From NCBI RefSeq assembly GCF_003259255.1, contig NZ_QGOL01000020.1:1-64000 (forward strand): 64,000 bases of DNA. Reading direction: 5' to 3'. The DNA is from Algoriphagus litoralis (GTDB lineage: Bacteria; Bacteroidota; Bacteroidia; Cytophagales; Cyclobacteriaceae). A program made the position numbers and the translations under genes. Within the stretch, counting starts at the first letter, position 1. Every line of letters starts with the position of its first letter. Of this stretch, positions 41,170-49,521 are shown piece by piece. The notes below the pieces were generated by a model, which was given only the letters and a program-made list of their open reading frames with translations, ran no database searches and was not told the origin of the DNA.

Positions 41170-41700
41170 ATGACTATCGCACATCAATCCCAGATCAGCT
41201 GTTCTTCTGCAACATCCTGCTCTGTAAAGACACCAAGTGATGAATCCGTAGGATCCATTAAGGAATTTATGATCAACACCACATCCGGAGCTGTTGATTA
41301 TGTTGTTCTCAAAGTCGATGACGGCTTTTTAAATTTAGGTTCAAAACTTCTCGCGCTGCCTTTTGAATCCTTTATGTTCAATACTGCCCAAGACGATGTC
41401 ATCATTGTCAAGGAGACTAAGGCGACTTTGGAAAATGCTCCCGGCTTTGACACGGATAACTGGCCAACCGGTCCTCAAGCTGAATTTTTGCATACAATGC
41501 GTACATACTATAGTCAAGAGTCACGCAGTCTCTATGGTCGCTACGACCACGAAAACAGCACATTCTTTGACGAAGGAGATCGATTTGATCTCGATGCCGA
41601 TTCCATTGGTGGAAGGCAAAGAGGTGATGGTTTTCTAGAGACAGATCACCGTGGAGATCGACAGTCTGAGCGAAGAAGGGGCGGAGATCCAATCCTGTAA
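41170..41700 (+). CDS. PRC-barrel domain protein
   Basis: A 176-residue soluble protein with a PRC-barrel at about 12-85 (ETVGSIKEF-like start SDESVGSIKEFMI, GAVDYVVLKVDDGFLNLGSKLLALPFES). The C-terminal third is polar and rich in Asp, Arg and Gly (about 115-176), probably disordered. PRC-barrel proteins of this kind are often stress-related; role unknown. In the 170 bp upstream a GTG-started 24-codon frame exists but I do not call it. Confidence 0.8.
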   Translation: MTIAHQSQISCSSATSCSVKTPSDESVGSIKEFMINTTSGAVDYVVLKVDDGFLNLGSKLLALPFESFMFNTAQDDVIIVKETKATLENAPGFDTDNWPTGPQAEFLHTMRTYYSQESRSLYGRYDHENSTFFDEGDRFDLDADSIGGRQRGDGFLETDHRGDRQSERRRGGDPIL

Positions 41701-41721
41701 AATAGAATTCCACTGACAAAA

Positions 41722-41756
41722 AAGGGCTATTCCAATTCGGATTAGCCCTTTTTTTC
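41722..41756 (+). terminator. Terminator of the PRC-barrel gene
   Basis: AAGGGCTATTCC / GGATTAGCCCTT stem with one mismatch, followed by T7. Confidence 0.85.
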
Positions 41757-41854
41757 TTTTAAGCTGGTTACGGATTAACCTCAATACCTGTGATTTTTTA
41801 CTGCTTTTCTGGAGACTAATGGAGAATATAGACTCCTGATTCTTTCAGATGAGC

Positions 41855-42529
41855 CTAGTTATTTATCGCATCCAGTTTGTCTGGAGCCAGTTGGAGGGTA
41901 TAGTTTTTTAAATTGCTTTCAAACCTTCGAATTGCTGCTGAATTGCAGGGATTGAGGTTAAAAAAGATGGCCATGTCATCGACCAGCCCTTTGGCCTTAT
42001 GAAAAAGGTCCGGAGAATTTTCTATGGAATCGGGGTCTGTGATCATGCGTAAGGCTGTTTGAAGCAGGGCTGCACTTTGCTTGTTTTCCAGTTGGAGTAG
42101 CGCGTCATAGAGATCGGGATCTGCAAAAATCCCAGATCCTTTTTGGTCATAGTCGATGCAGACTCTGCTTGTCTCCAGTCCGTTTTGGGAACTTATCTCC
42201 TCTTTGGCACAATACCAGTCCAGGATTTCTACTGTATTCTCGGGTAAAAATGCCGAGCAATTGACGCCATAGGTCCTGAGATATTTCGACAAAATCATCA
42301 TCAGAACCTGATCTTCCCTCGATATCCGCACCTCCTCAAAATGACCCCGATAGATGTATTCATAAAATTCCGCAAAATAGAGCCCTTCGGTGACCAATTC
42401 AGGTTCAATCGAAGTGTTCTTGGGTATTGTGGATTGAGTTTCAAATTTTCCGGTGATTCCTGTTGGCAAGCCGACATTCAAATAATCAGTATGGAGAAAA
42501 ATGAAGTGTAAAAATGCTAACAGTTTCAT
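41855..42529 (-). CDS. Hypothetical protein (224 aa)
   Basis: Not recognised. The first 17 residues (MKLLAFLHFIFLHTDYL) are hydrophobic but make a poor signal peptide, so export is doubtful. The rest is predicted helical and acidic, with three Cys around residues 92-125 (SAFLPENTVEILDWYCAKEE region) and a late CNSAAIRRFESNL segment. It is monocistronic, downstream of valS on the same strand but behind the valS terminator. Confidence 0.6.
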   Translation of the reverse strand: MKLLAFLHFIFLHTDYLNVGLPTGITGKFETQSTIPKNTSIEPELVTEGLYFAEFYEYIYRGHFEEVRISREDQVLMMILSKYLRTYGVNCSAFLPENTVEILDWYCAKEEISSQNGLETSRVCIDYDQKGSGIFADPDLYDALLQLENKQSAALLQTALRMITDPDSIENSPDLFHKAKGLVDDMAIFFNLNPCNSAAIRRFESNLKNYTLQLAPDKLDAINN

Positions 42530-42637
42530 CTCTAATGAGTTTAAGACTAATTTTTAATTTATTAAGGCAGGGCAAAATACTGCCCCAATGTACCTGACTT
42601 GCTTTTTTTGAGTAAAGGATACTGAATAATAAAGAAA

Positions 42638-42667
42638 AAAATCCAGAGCCTTTTGACTCTGGATTTT
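42638..42667 (-). terminator. Terminator of valS
   Basis: AATCCAGAG / CTCTGGATT stem with an 8-nt loop; minus strand continues into a T tract. It lies 30 bp after the valS stop. Confidence 0.85.
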
Positions 42668-42696
42668 AGGTAAAACTCATTAATCAGTAACTTTTA

Positions 42697-45330
42697 TTAG
42701 CTCAGCTTCTCCAGACTTTCCTCCAAGGCTTTAATCTTAGCCTCAGCATCAGCCTGTTTTTTTCGCTCCATTTCGATCACTTGAGCAGGAGCTCCGGCTA
42801 CAAATCGCTCATTGCTTAGCTTTTTCATCACTGAAGCTAAGAAGCCTTGCGTGTATTCGATCTCCTTTTTCAGGTTGGCTTTTTCTTCTTCTACATTGAT
42901 CGAGTCACCCATCGGCACAAAGCATTCATCGGCTTTGACGACGAAACTCATCGCATTGTCCACCTTTGCGCCAAAGTTCAACGAAGAAAGGTTGGCCAGC
43001 TTAATCAATACAGATTCGAAACCAGCATAGACTTCCGGGTTCTTGGTATTGATGCTCAAATCCAGCGCTTCTTTTGGGGACATTCCTTTGGAAGCTCTCA
43101 AGTTTCTCACCTGCGAAACCACCTCAAAAACCTGTGCTGCTTCGTCGATGATCTTGGAGTCAAATGGCCCTGCTTCTGGCCAAGAGGCCAAAATCAATGA
43201 TTCAGCAACTGTACGTTCTTTGATCTGGTGCCAAAGTTCTTCCGTAATGAAGGGCATGAAAGGATGCAAGATCTTAAGGATTTTCTCAAAAATCTGAATC
43301 GTCCGGTCATAGGTTTCTTGATCAATCGGATGCTGATAGGCTGGCTTGATCATCTCCAGATACCAGGAGCAGAAGTCATCCCATACCAGCTTGTAAGTCG
43401 CCATCAAGGCATCGGACATCCTGAATTTCTCGAAATGCTCATTGATCTCTTTTAGACCTTGATTGAATCGGTTTTCAAACCATTCGATGCTAGAGGCGTT
43501 TGCCGATCCATCCAAGTTTGGATCGATTTCCCAGCCTTTTACCAAGCGGAAAGCATTCCAGATCTTATTGGAGAAGTTTCGTCCTTGCTCTACGAGCTTG
43601 TCATCGTATGGTAAATCATTTCCCGCAGGGGAGGAGAAAAGCATCCCTGTTCGCACTCCATCCGCACCATATTGTGCGATGAGTTCGAGCGGGTCAGGGG
43701 AATTGCCCAAAGATTTGGACATTTTCCGGCCGAGCTTGTCCCTAACGATACCGGTGAGGTAGACGTTTTTGAATGGCTTTTCACCCAAATATTCATACCC
43801 TGCAATGATCATCCGGGCTACCCAGAAGAATAGAATCTCTGGAGCAGTGACCAAATCATTGGTTGGGTAGTAGTATTTCAATTCTTCATTTGGCTTGCCT
43901 GTAGTGAAGACTTCGGTGTCAAAAACCGATATCGGCCACAACCAAGAACTAAACCAAGTATCCAACACGTCTTCGTCCTGCTTCAGATCTGAGAGGGTGT
44001 AGCTTGTGCCAAACTGGGCATTGGCTTGCGCCAAAGCTTCTTCGGCTGTTTTCGCTACGACATATTCCCCATTCGGAAGGTAGAAGGCAGGAATACGATG
44101 TCCCCACCAGAGTTGACGGGAGATACACCAATCACGTACATTTTCCATCCAAGAGCGGTACATGTTCTTGAACTTTGGTGGATAGAGCTGGATCACATCG
44201 TCCATCACTGAGCTCAAAGCTGGCTTGGTGATGTCTTCCATTTTCAGGAACCACTGCAGCGAAAGCTTGGGTTCGATCACCGCATCACTTCGCTCGGAGT
44301 GCCCAACGTTGGATTTGTAGTCCTCAATTTTTTCAAGTAGATCGGCTTCTTTGAGTCGCTTTCCGATCATTTTCCGAGCGACGAAGCGATCCTCTCCGAC
44401 AAGGATTTGGGCTTTTTCATTTAGCGTTCCATTGTCATTCAGAATGTCGATGACTTCCAATTTATGCTTGATTCCCAGTTCATAGTCATTGATGTCGTGG
44501 GCAGGAGTCACTTTCAGACATCCCGTACCAAATTCCATGTCCACATACTCGTCCTCGATGATCGGGATCGCCCGATTGATCAATGGAATGATTGCCCGCT
44601 TGCCTTTGAGGTGTGTGAATCTAGGGTCATTTGGATTAATACAGATCGCGACGTCAGCCATGATGGTTTCAGGGCGAGTCGTGGCTACGGTCAGGAATTG
44701 ATCCTCGGTTCCTTCGATTTTGTATTTGATGTAATACAGCTTCGAGGCGATTTCTTTCATGATCACTTCGTCATCCGAAAGCGCCGTTTGGCCTTTTGGA
44801 TCCCAATTGACCATGCGAATGCCACGGTAGATTTTGCCCTTTTTATGCAGATCTACGAAAACAGAAATCACGGCATCGCTCAATCCCGGATCCATCGTGA
44901 ATGCAGTTCTGTCCCAATCGCAGGAAGCGCCGAGTTTCTTTAGTTGCTCGAGGATGATTCCTCCGTATTTTTCTTTCCATTCCCAAGCGTACTTCAGGAA
45001 TTCCTCACGGGAAATGGACTTTTTGTCGATGCCCATGTCCTTGAGCATATTGACTACTTTCGTTTCTGTAGCAATGGAAGCGTGATCCGTTCCAGGTACC
45101 CAAAGCGCATTTTTGCCCTGCATTCTGGCCCGTCGGATGAGTACATCCTGAATCGTATTGTTCAGCATATGGCCCATGTGGAGCACGCCGGTGACGTTTG
45201 GCGGAGGAATGACGATGGTGTACGGTTCCTTGCTGTGGTCAATTTTGGAGGAGAAAAGCTTGTGCTCCATCCAGTAGGCGTACCATTTGGCTTCGGCTTG
45301 AGCCGGTTCGTATTTGCTGGCAATAGACAT
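42697..45330 (-). CDS. valS: Valine-tRNA ligase
   Basis: An 877-residue class I synthetase. HIGH motif in [22 protein letters not shown] in [11 protein letters not shown], an editing domain with [12 protein letters not shown], anticodon-binding domain and a C-terminal coiled-coil tRNA arm (from about 810). The ATG at 45328-45330 ([17 protein letters not shown]) is chosen: the upstream in-frame ATG at 45396 would add 22 residues of non-conserved, Phe/Pro-rich sequence and lies upstream of the TATTTTTG promoter box at 45354-45361. Confidence 0.96.
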   Translation of the reverse strand: MSIASKYEPAQAEAKWYAYWMEHKLFSSKIDHSKEPYTIVIPPPNVTGVLHMGHMLNNTIQDVLIRRARMQGKNALWVPGTDHASIATETKVVNMLKDMGIDKKSISREEFLKYAWEWKEKYGGIILEQLKKLGASCDWDRTAFTMDPGLSDAVISVFVDLHKKGKIYRGIRMVNWDPKGQTALSDDEVIMKEIASKLYYIKYKIEGTEDQFLTVATTRPETIMADVAICINPNDPRFTHLKGKRAIIPLINRAIPIIEDEYVDMEFGTGCLKVTPAHDINDYELGIKHKLEVIDILNDNGTLNEKAQILVGEDRFVARKMIGKRLKEADLLEKIEDYKSNVGHSERSDAVIEPKLSLQWFLKMEDITKPALSSVMDDVIQLYPPKFKNMYRSWMENVRDWCISRQLWWGHRIPAFYLPNGEYVVAKTAEEALAQANAQFGTSYTLSDLKQDEDVLDTWFSSWLWPISVFDTEVFTTGKPNEELKYYYPTNDLVTAPEILFFWVARMIIAGYEYLGEKPFKNVYLTGIVRDKLGRKMSKSLGNSPDPLELIAQYGADGVRTGMLFSSPAGNDLPYDDKLVEQGRNFSNKIWNAFRLVKGWEIDPNLDGSANASSIEWFENRFNQGLKEINEHFEKFRMSDALMATYKLVWDDFCSWYLEMIKPAYQHPIDQETYDRTIQIFEKILKILHPFMPFITEELWHQIKERTVAESLILASWPEAGPFDSKIIDEAAQVFEVVSQVRNLRASKGMSPKEALDLSINTKNPEVYAGFESVLIKLANLSSLNFGAKVDNAMSFVVKADECFVPMGDSINVEEEKANLKKEIEYTQGFLASVMKKLSNERFVAGAPAQVIEMERKKQADAEAKIKALEESLEKLS

Positions 45331-45353
45331 ACTCAGATTTTTTTTCGAAGCTG

Positions 45354-45361
45354 CAAAAATA
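45354..45361 (-). promoter_or_regulatory. -7 box of valS
   Basis: Minus strand TATTTTTG matches TAnnTTTG and is 23 nt before the chosen ATG. A -33 TTG at standard distance is not seen. Confidence 0.5.
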
Positions 45362-45407
45362 GGGGAAAAAGGCCAAAAGGCGGTGATGGAATCCAACAGG
45401 GAAAAGA

Positions 45408-45433
45408 AAAAGGGAGCATTGAGCTCCCTTTTT
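45408..45433 (-). terminator. Terminator of the large lipoprotein gene
   Basis: AAAGGGAGC / GCTCCCTTT stem with an ATTGA loop; A/T runs on both flanks make it usable in either direction. It sits between the lipoprotein stop and the valS promoter. Confidence 0.85.
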
Positions 45434-45491
45434 ATTGAAATGGATTTCAGAATATATAGATTCTTCGAATACTAAATCTGTGTTGGTCAAT

Positions 45492-48017
45492 TTAGTCGGT
45501 GATTTCGATTACGATGTTGGCTCTACCTCCATAGGCTTTATATTCTTCGTGGTAACCTGCTAGTTGGGATCCACAGGAACTGGATCCAGGACCTGAACCC
45601 CACCTTCTTCCTATCGTGAAGTAATAATTGTCTCCTACAATCTGATTGGGTCCGGCTCCCGGGAAGCCATAAGTAACGGGTGGGGTCTGTCCAGGCACCC
45701 AAGAGCTGGTTCTATTTTCCCAAGTGGAGCTCTTCTTGAATCCATAGAATTTCACCGTGTATCGGATTGCTTTGGGATGTACAGGTACCAAGGCCATCAT
45801 GTTTACACCCAAATTGCACTTGGTTGCATCACTGAGATTCCATTCTTTGGTTACCAATGCTACGTCCAAGACAATCTTGTTGGGGTCGTTGACTACTTTT
45901 ACTTTGCCGGTGACTTCTTCTCTGAGGGTCCAGTCACTATCTGGAGATTTGAAGTACACTCTTGCGGTGATGGTCTCTATTCCTTCTTTTATTTTGTCAT
46001 CAAGCGCCTGGTAGTTGATGCTGTTTCCACGGGTCGTTGCGTTCTTGTTTTGTCCGTCAAATTTGCCATAAGCTCCTGAAGTAGACCATTCTACTTTGTA
46101 TTCAAGATTTGGAGTGCTGATGATGTCATTGACGTAATCGGTTCGCTCGAGGTAGAGTCTGACGGATTGTTTCTTTTTGCCATCTAAGGTAATGTCGTTA
46201 GGCTTCATGACTAGCTTGAGTTTTTTGACATTGATGACTGATTTTCCTTCTCCGACAAAAGTCATGGACGTGCCCTGCTTGATGTAAACCTCGACAGTGA
46301 CCGTCTCATAATTATTCTCACCGAGATCTGCAGGTTTTTTCTCGCTTCTGAAATTCACAGTTTTGGAGCTGGTTTCAATTTCAGGGGCTTTTTGGTTTCC
46401 AGATGAGATGATGCCGTAGGTGCCGGTTGTTTTCCACTTGTAAACAAAGGATTGGCCTGCTGACAGTTCCGTTTTGGATTCTGCGGTAAGAGCAAAATTA
46501 GTGAATGGTACTACACTACCTGAGGCAGGGTTGATTTTTACATCGCTTCGGATGGCTTTGGCTGTGAATACGTCAATTTTATTGGAAATGGCAATTTCGG
46601 TAGTCAGTTTTGCCATGTCTAGCAATTTCACGGTCAGCTCAACTGCTTTTATGATTTTGACATATTTAGCAGAGGCGGAGGCATTGTTGTAGTCTCTATC
46701 CAAATCTATCCATGTAGGACTGTTGAGGTTTTTATATTTGTCTACTACTTTTTCGATGAATTTCTTCTGAAACTCTTGGCCAGCTTTATCTACCACTAGG
46801 TATTTGATTGTTTCCTGTGTTGCTTTTTTCCAATCCCCTTTTTCTACCAAGTCCCAAATTAAGGGTGCTTGGCTCAAGAAAAATTCAAAGGCTTCCAATC
46901 CAAAAGTTGCATCCTGAGCGCCTTTTACTTCAGAGAACATTTCAGTGAGAATCGGCGCTACAAAATCAAGGTAGAGTTGTTTTGCCATTAGTTTTTCCCA
47001 CATTTTCAGTTCATCCTCAGTCATGCCAGTAGTAGAACTGTTGCTCAATGAGGTGCCAATTACCCTTACTTTATAGATGGCTTCATCTTCATCATCTTTT
47101 AGTGGAAGTGGAATAGGGTCTGTTTCTTTGCGTGCGTATTCAATTCCTTTGCCCATGATCTGATCCACGATCGTCCCCAAAGTACTGCTAAAGGCAGCCG
47201 TAGGCTCAATTTCCTGGGTCATGCCCGTTTTTTCTCCAAAAGATATGGTAGGTTTCAGGATGATCTCTTCCTTGCTTCCTTTGGCTTTGTAGCCGGTTTT
47301 GTAGAAAAATGCGTGAGCTCTTCTTCGGTAGGTATTTGCAATTTTTAGGGTTTGGGCATCATTTTCAAAAATCTGAATACCGCTTTGGAATCCAGCCGGA
47401 TCTACATTGATCTGTCGAGATCGGATATCAAGGATTTCCGGGGCTTTTTGGTATTCATCCAGTAGCGTTTTTAGGTCCTGCTCGAAGGCTAGGTTTTCCA
47501 GATACAGCGTGTTTTGTTTTAAGCCTTGGCTAACTTTTGTTTTAAAATCAGCATATCCCGGCAGCTCCATTCCCGGGTTTAAAAACATGTCGACCACTTC
47601 CTTAGGATAGAAATATATCCCTGAGCCCAAGTAAAAAAGGGCCTGAGCGGTGCTTTCTGCATCAATAGTTTTGCTACCCGCGTGAATTAACCCCATCAAA
47701 ACAAGGTTGTTTGCCTCGTCAAAGAGATAGGCTACCCGTGTGACACTGTCAGGCAGAACGATTTTTGATTTACCATCTGCTGTCACTGGGAATGTCATGA
47801 GGCCTGAAGAAAGCGTGGATTTGGAAAGGTCAAATGCAGCACCTTCTGGTAGAGTAATGAATACCTCAGCAGTATTAGCTAAAGCTACCGGCTGACCCGG
47901 GGTGGGATTTCCAGACCCAGGATCTGTGGGTGGTGTGGTAGGATCTTCAGGATCACTACAGGAGAATACCAGGATTGCCATCAATAGGCTGAGGAACTTG
48001 AATTTAAAAGTTTTCAT
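45492..48017 (-). CDS. Large surface lipoprotein, unknown function
   Basis: An 841-residue lipoprotein: lipobox VFSC with Cys20, then SDPEDPTTPPTDPGSGNPTP, a Pro/Gly linker often seen in surface-exposed Bacteroidota lipoproteins. Residues about 45-120 look like a small beta domain, 120-480 are mainly helical, and 500-720 hold two Ig-/PKD-like beta repeats, each with a Trp-Ser/Lys-Thr-Gly-x-Tyr-Gly core (YKWKTTGTYG; VEWSTSGAYG). The last 110 residues are Gly/Ser/aromatic-rich with two Cys. No enzyme motif is seen. It lies 110 bp after SusD behind a terminator, so association with the SusCD system is possible but not shown. Confidence 0.75.
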   Translation of the reverse strand: MKTFKFKFLSLLMAILVFSCSDPEDPTTPPTDPGSGNPTPGQPVALANTAEVFITLPEGAAFDLSKSTLSSGLMTFPVTADGKSKIVLPDSVTRVAYLFDEANNLVLMGLIHAGSKTIDAESTAQALFYLGSGIYFYPKEVVDMFLNPGMELPGYADFKTKVSQGLKQNTLYLENLAFEQDLKTLLDEYQKAPEILDIRSRQINVDPAGFQSGIQIFENDAQTLKIANTYRRRAHAFFYKTGYKAKGSKEEIILKPTISFGEKTGMTQEIEPTAAFSSTLGTIVDQIMGKGIEYARKETDPIPLPLKDDEDEAIYKVRVIGTSLSNSSTTGMTEDELKMWEKLMAKQLYLDFVAPILTEMFSEVKGAQDATFGLEAFEFFLSQAPLIWDLVEKGDWKKATQETIKYLVVDKAGQEFQKKFIEKVVDKYKNLNSPTWIDLDRDYNNASASAKYVKIIKAVELTVKLLDMAKLTTEIAISNKIDVFTAKAIRSDVKINPASGSVVPFTNFALTAESKTELSAGQSFVYKWKTTGTYGIISSGNQKAPEIETSSKTVNFRSEKKPADLGENNYETVTVEVYIKQGTSMTFVGEGKSVINVKKLKLVMKPNDITLDGKKKQSVRLYLERTDYVNDIISTPNLEYKVEWSTSGAYGKFDGQNKNATTRGNSINYQALDDKIKEGIETITARVYFKSPDSDWTLREEVTGKVKVVNDPNKIVLDVALVTKEWNLSDATKCNLGVNMMALVPVHPKAIRYTVKFYGFKKSSTWENRTSSWVPGQTPPVTYGFPGAGPNQIVGDNYYFTIGRRWGSGPGSSSCGSQLAGYHEEYKAYGGRANIVIEITD

Positions 48018-48082
48018 GGTTGAGAAAGTTTATACCCTCCCATCGACCCCGTTTTAGAAAGTCATCAAAAAAAAAATAAAAA

Positions 48083-48108
48083 AAAGACCGACGAATCCGT
48101 CGGTCTTT
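48083..48108 (-). terminator. Terminator of the susCD operon
   Basis: AAAGACCGACG / CGTCGGTCTTT 11-bp stem with AATC loop; minus-strand T tract follows. Located 22 bp after the SusD stop. Confidence 0.9.
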
Positions 48109-48129
48109 GAAAATTAACTGAAATCAAGA

Positions 48130-49509
48130 TTAATCACCCTTGTATTCATCCCAGCTGAGTTCTGCTTGTGGGTGAGGAAACTGGGTGAAAATAGACCCTC
48201 CATCAAAAGAAGTTGGGATTTCGTTTAATCTGTCATACCTACGGGCATCAATCCATCGGTGACCCCATGGCTCAGCCCAAAGCGAGTATCTTCTTTGGTA
48301 GAGAATCTCATCGATCAATTCTCCCTGGGAAGTTCCTCCGGTATAGGGTCCAATACCTGCAGCGTTTCTGATGATGTTGATTGCTTCGACTGCAGGACCG
48401 GTTTGATTGAGATTGGCATGTGCCTCTGCTTTCAACAGGATCAGCTCTTCATTTCTTATGAATGGAATTGAGGCAGTGTTTGAAGGCCAACGGGCATCTT
48501 GGTGCGTACCTACCAAGGCTCCCGCGTCGGTGGTGACCGTCACTGGGTTATCCCTTTCGAAGAATTTATTCCTTACCCGCAAGTCACCAGCGGTAGTGTC
48601 CTGAAGGACCGACGGATGAACCACAATGATCGTATTCACTGCTGCGTTGGGTAGGTAGAAAAGCGGGTTAAACACGTCGGGTGAAGCTCCGTAAGGATGC
48701 GAAGGTCCCCTGTTTAAATCTCCATTCAAATCCATAAATGAATCCTCCAAGGCTGTCAATACACCATCCCAATCTTCCCGATAGGCATTCAATCGTGCCG
48801 TTATGGCCCGGTTGACCTGGCTTAGTCCTTGGAATGTATTAAATCCATTAAACCCTCTGGTCAGCGTGAATGGAAAGTTGCCAGAGCCAGCAGCTACCAG
48901 TTCTGTGTTTCCTTCATCAAGGATGGCCTTAATCGCATCCAAAGCTTGGTCATAGGGGACGAATGGTCCAGGGTTTAGTGGGTCTGCTACATCGATTCTG
49001 ATTCCGTTTTCATAGACAAAATTTGCCGGAATCATGAATTGATACCCTTGGATAGTCTTCGCAAATCCTCTGACTGCACTTTTTGAAGTCTCAGGAATCA
49101 AGTCTGTATTGGCTGCAGCTGTGATCAATACATCTGCCTGCTTGATGGCTTGATACGGGGCAGCCCATGAGCCGCCGCCTGTATTTCCAAATCCAAAATA
49201 AGATCGGTCAGGCACGCGACCATTTTGTCCCAGCCAGTCAGTTTGGAAGCGAGGATCAGAAGCATTGAGGTACCAGATCTCACGGCCAAAAGTATTCCAG
49301 GCCTGAGAAATATTGGTGACGTAACCTCTGTGTCTGGATTCCAGTCCGGTAATTAAGAATTGGATTTGCTGTGGTGTGGCATTGTTGGATACAGACCCTA
49401 CGGATGGGTTGTTGGGATCCTGTACCTCATCGAGTTGCAGCGGATTACAGCTAGTCAAAACTGCGGCGGTAATCAACGCTGAAGCGAAATAATTTTTTAT
49501 ATTTTTCAT
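48130..49509 (-). CDS. SusD/RagB-family nutrient-binding lipoprotein
   Basis: A 459-residue outer-membrane surface lipoprotein (lipobox LTSC, Cys21, then NPLQLDEVQDPNNPS). SusD family TPR-like helices are recognisable (KSAVRGFAKTIQGYQF, LILLKAEAHANLNQTGPAVEAINIIRNAAG) and the ending RRYSLWAEPWGHRWIDARRYDRLN is a hallmark. It forms the lid over the SusC channel. Its start is 12 nt after the SusC stop. Substrate is not predictable; no glycoside hydrolase is adjacent. Confidence 0.94.
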   Translation of the reverse strand: MKNIKNYFASALITAAVLTSCNPLQLDEVQDPNNPSVGSVSNNATPQQIQFLITGLESRHRGYVTNISQAWNTFGREIWYLNASDPRFQTDWLGQNGRVPDRSYFGFGNTGGGSWAAPYQAIKQADVLITAAANTDLIPETSKSAVRGFAKTIQGYQFMIPANFVYENGIRIDVADPLNPGPFVPYDQALDAIKAILDEGNTELVAAGSGNFPFTLTRGFNGFNTFQGLSQVNRAITARLNAYREDWDGVLTALEDSFMDLNGDLNRGPSHPYGASPDVFNPLFYLPNAAVNTIIVVHPSVLQDTTAGDLRVRNKFFERDNPVTVTTDAGALVGTHQDARWPSNTASIPFIRNEELILLKAEAHANLNQTGPAVEAINIIRNAAGIGPYTGGTSQGELIDEILYQRRYSLWAEPWGHRWIDARRYDRLNEIPTSFDGGSIFTQFPHPQAELSWDEYKGD

Positions 49510-49521
49510 GATTAGGCCGGT

